Below, in pieces: positions 6,109 through 7,527 of a stretch of 7,527 bases of DNA (its first letter is position 1; each line of letters opens with the position of its first letter). Source of the stretch: Actinomycetota bacterium (GTDB lineage Bacteria > Actinomycetota > Thermoleophilia > Miltoncostaeales > Miltoncostaeaceae); the NCBI GenBank assembly GCA_005800465.1, contig SYFI01000063.1:1-7527 (forward strand), in the 5' to 3' direction. Under the pieces are notes generated by a model. The model made no database searches. It was not told the DNA's origin and was given only the letters and a program-made list of their open reading frames with translations. The translations under genes and the position numbers were made by a program.

Positions 6109-7527
6109 CAATCACGTCGCCGGTGACTACGTCGTCGGCCCCCTCTACACCAGCCGCGCCGTGGGTGCCTACGTCCCGGGCACCTCGCCTGGCGGCCCGG
6201 CGTCGGCGGCCCCTCCGAGGCTGGCGGGCGCGCGTGTTCCTGATCCGGTCCGTGACCTGTCCGTGTGTGGCGAGGAATGCACCGGTGACACGAAGTCCAT
6301 CCGCGTTGACTGGCGGCCCCCGGCATCCACTGGCGGCCTCACCATCCAACGATATGAGGTGGTCGGAACCACGAAGGGCAACCTCCCGCGGATGACGCGG
6401 AGCTGCACCCGCTCCGCGGCGGCCGACCTGCAGTGCACCTTCGGCAATCTTGATCTGTCGAAGGAATGGGAGTTCCGTGTTCACGCGACGAACGCGCTTG
6501 GGAATAGCGGCACAAGCATCGTGACGTTCACCTCCGGGCCCGGCCAACCGCGACTTCGAGCCCTGCCTGAGGCTCTCGAGGTGCGCTGGAGCACCCCGGG
6601 ATGGAAGGAATGGCGGGCTGATTCGCGCCAGAAGGGCCTTGACCCTCCCCACAGCTATACGGCGACAGCATCTCCAGGCGGTCGCACATGCACGGTGGCG
6701 GGCTTTAGTTCCACCACATGCACGATCACCGGCCTCACGCCCGGTACTGCTTACACCGTGACGGTCGTCATCGAGAGCAGGTACTTCTGCGGGGCCAAGA
6801 TGCCGTGCGAATCGGAAGAGGCGTCCCCGCCGTCGGCGGCGGCAACACCCCTTGGTGCCTCCGTCCCCCCGGGCAGTCCGGAGCTCCGTGATGCCGTTCC
6901 GTCGGACGGGCGGATCGCCGTGAAGTGGCGGGCGCCCGCATCTGACGGGAACAGCCCGATCGTGGGCTACACCGCCACGGCCATGCCCGGGGGTGCCACA
7001 TGCACCACGACGGGATCCCTGGCGTGCGCCATCGATGGGCTCTCACCCGGCACCGAGTACACCGTGAGCGTCACGGCCACCAACGAGGCGGGCACGGGGG
7101 ATGCGTCCCCGTCGGTCAGGCGCACCACGCCGACAGTGCTGCCCGGCCCGCCGCTCACGCCGCTGGCAAAGGCATCGCCCGGCACCATCGAGGTGTCCTG
7201 GGCTGCGCCCGATTTCAATGGCGGCGCGGCGATCACCGGCTACACGGCCACCGCATCGCCCGGTGGCGCGCAGTGCACCACCGCGGGCGCCACCACGTGC
7301 ACGATTACCGGGCTGCCTGATGGCACCGAGCACCAGGTGACGGTGACGGCCACGAACGCCGTGGGTACAGGGCCTGCCTCGCTCCCGGCCGCGGCCCGCA
7401 CGCCCGATCTCACCGCGCCAGGTGCTCCGCGATCGGTGGAGCTCTCCGCCCTGCCCGGGCGCATCGAGGTGGCGTGGTCCGCGCCGGAGTCCGACGGCGG
7501 CAGCCTGGTGACCGGCTACATCGCCAC
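5792..7527 (+). CDS. Giant secreted FN3 protein, C-terminal continuation with at least five FN3 modules (runs off the right edge)
   Basis: This frame (codon phase 2) is open from the C8 tract to the last base with no stop, and it continues the protein begun at 3196. Corrected for one C, the window encodes at least 1443 residues. Residues about 866-1013 finish the unrecognised Cys/Trp/Tyr-rich region (V-S-Y-F-T-G-G-K, D-N-P-C-V-G-S-R-D-Y-Y, T-Y-N-W-P-Q). FN3 modules then start near bases 6236 (residue 1014), 6536 (1114), 6863 (1223), 7139 (1315) and 7412 (1406, cut by the edge). Each complete one has a conserved Trp, a Tyr and a T-I-T-G-L-like strand. No independent start is convincing; the ATG at 6008 lacks a ribosome site and sits inside a continuous domain. 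If the terminal repeat joins to base 1, the protein ends at 672 with a total of about 1640 residues. Tandem FN3 modules normally act as spacers or ligand-binding stalks in secreted and surface proteins. Confidence 0.88.
6236..7527 (+). repeat. Tandem FN3 modules (five, the last partial), each with a paired Cys
   Basis: Module starts are spaced about 90-110 codons apart (6236, 6536, 6863, 7139, 7412). All complete modules carry a two-Cys signature: CX9C in modules 1 and 2 and CX7C in modules 3 and 4; the module at the window start also has CX7C. This suggests a disulphide between neighbouring strands and fits an extracellular protein. Module 2 is longer, with extra segments (near K-E-W-R-A-D-S-R and E-S-R-Y-F-C-G-A-K-M-P-C) and two further Cys. 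DNA identity between modules is only moderate, so these are old duplications. Confidence 0.88.
7448..7527 (+). repeat. Terminal direct repeat, right copy
   Basis: Identical to 1-80 over all 80 bases up to the window edge and in the same FN3 codon phase. Joining the copies gives a 7447-base period in which the giant FN3 gene passes straight into the C-terminal fragment at 81-672. Confidence 0.97.

Noticed and set aside
6008..7527. A separate FN3 gene starting at ATG 6008.
   Set aside because: No ribosome site or signal peptide, and the frame is already coherent protein back to the C8 tract; it is better read as the rest of the gene begun at 3196.
1..7527. Complete small circular plasmid or phage genome, suggested by the terminal repeat.
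   Set aside because: No replication, partition, mobilisation, capsid or terminase gene is present; only secreted-protein genes occur. A circle remains possible only as a non-standard or assembly-derived one.

Overview
The window is GC-rich (by eye about two-thirds G+C) and all supported genes lie on the + strand. It holds secreted-protein genes only: the 3' end of one fibronectin type III (FN3) protein gene, a complete subtilisin-family (S8) protease gene, and a very large second FN3 protein gene that runs off the right edge. The base composition, the style of the FN3 modules (each with a CX7C or CX9C cysteine pair) and the C-terminal beta domains (a 'YSLSEPADVTITI'-type domain, and a 'VTC...C...SVPLT' domain on the protease) resemble secreted proteins of high-GC Actinobacteriota, most like Thermoleophilia/Solirubrobacterales. 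That assignment is from family memory, not from a marker gene.

Layout. 1-672: end of an FN3 gene (one FN3 module, a linker, a C-terminal beta domain, stop). Only 31 bases separate it from 704-2968, a secreted S8 protease with signal peptide, I9-like propeptide, intact catalytic residues (D187, H228, N318, S559), a beta-rich domain of about 170 residues inserted between the oxyanion Asn and the catalytic Ser, and a C-terminal domain on a Thr/Pro/Ala linker. 2969-3195 is intergenic and carries a large, nearly perfect nested hairpin (2972-3116). 3196 to the right edge: a giant secreted protein with signal peptide, a small beta domain, a helical/coiled-coil segment, a long unrecognised Cys- and Trp-containing region and at least five FN3 modules. 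Its reading frame is broken at a C8 tract (5783-5790). As read, it stops at 6108; removing one C joins it to an open frame that continues to the window end.

The first and last 80 bases are identical, and the two FN3 fragments are in the same codon phase across this match. The window could be one turn of a circle or one period of a tandem array (7447 bases), in which the giant gene would encode about 1640 residues and be followed at once by the protease gene. It could also be a contig broken at a shared FN3 repeat. No replication, mobilisation or partition gene is present, so a stand-alone plasmid is unlikely.

Working picture (inference): the giant FN3 protein and the S8 protease are exported together, in the order FN3 gene then protease. 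The protease may mature or shed the FN3 protein or act on the same extracellular target, and the C8 tract may switch the FN3 stalk on or off. No known named system was recognised.
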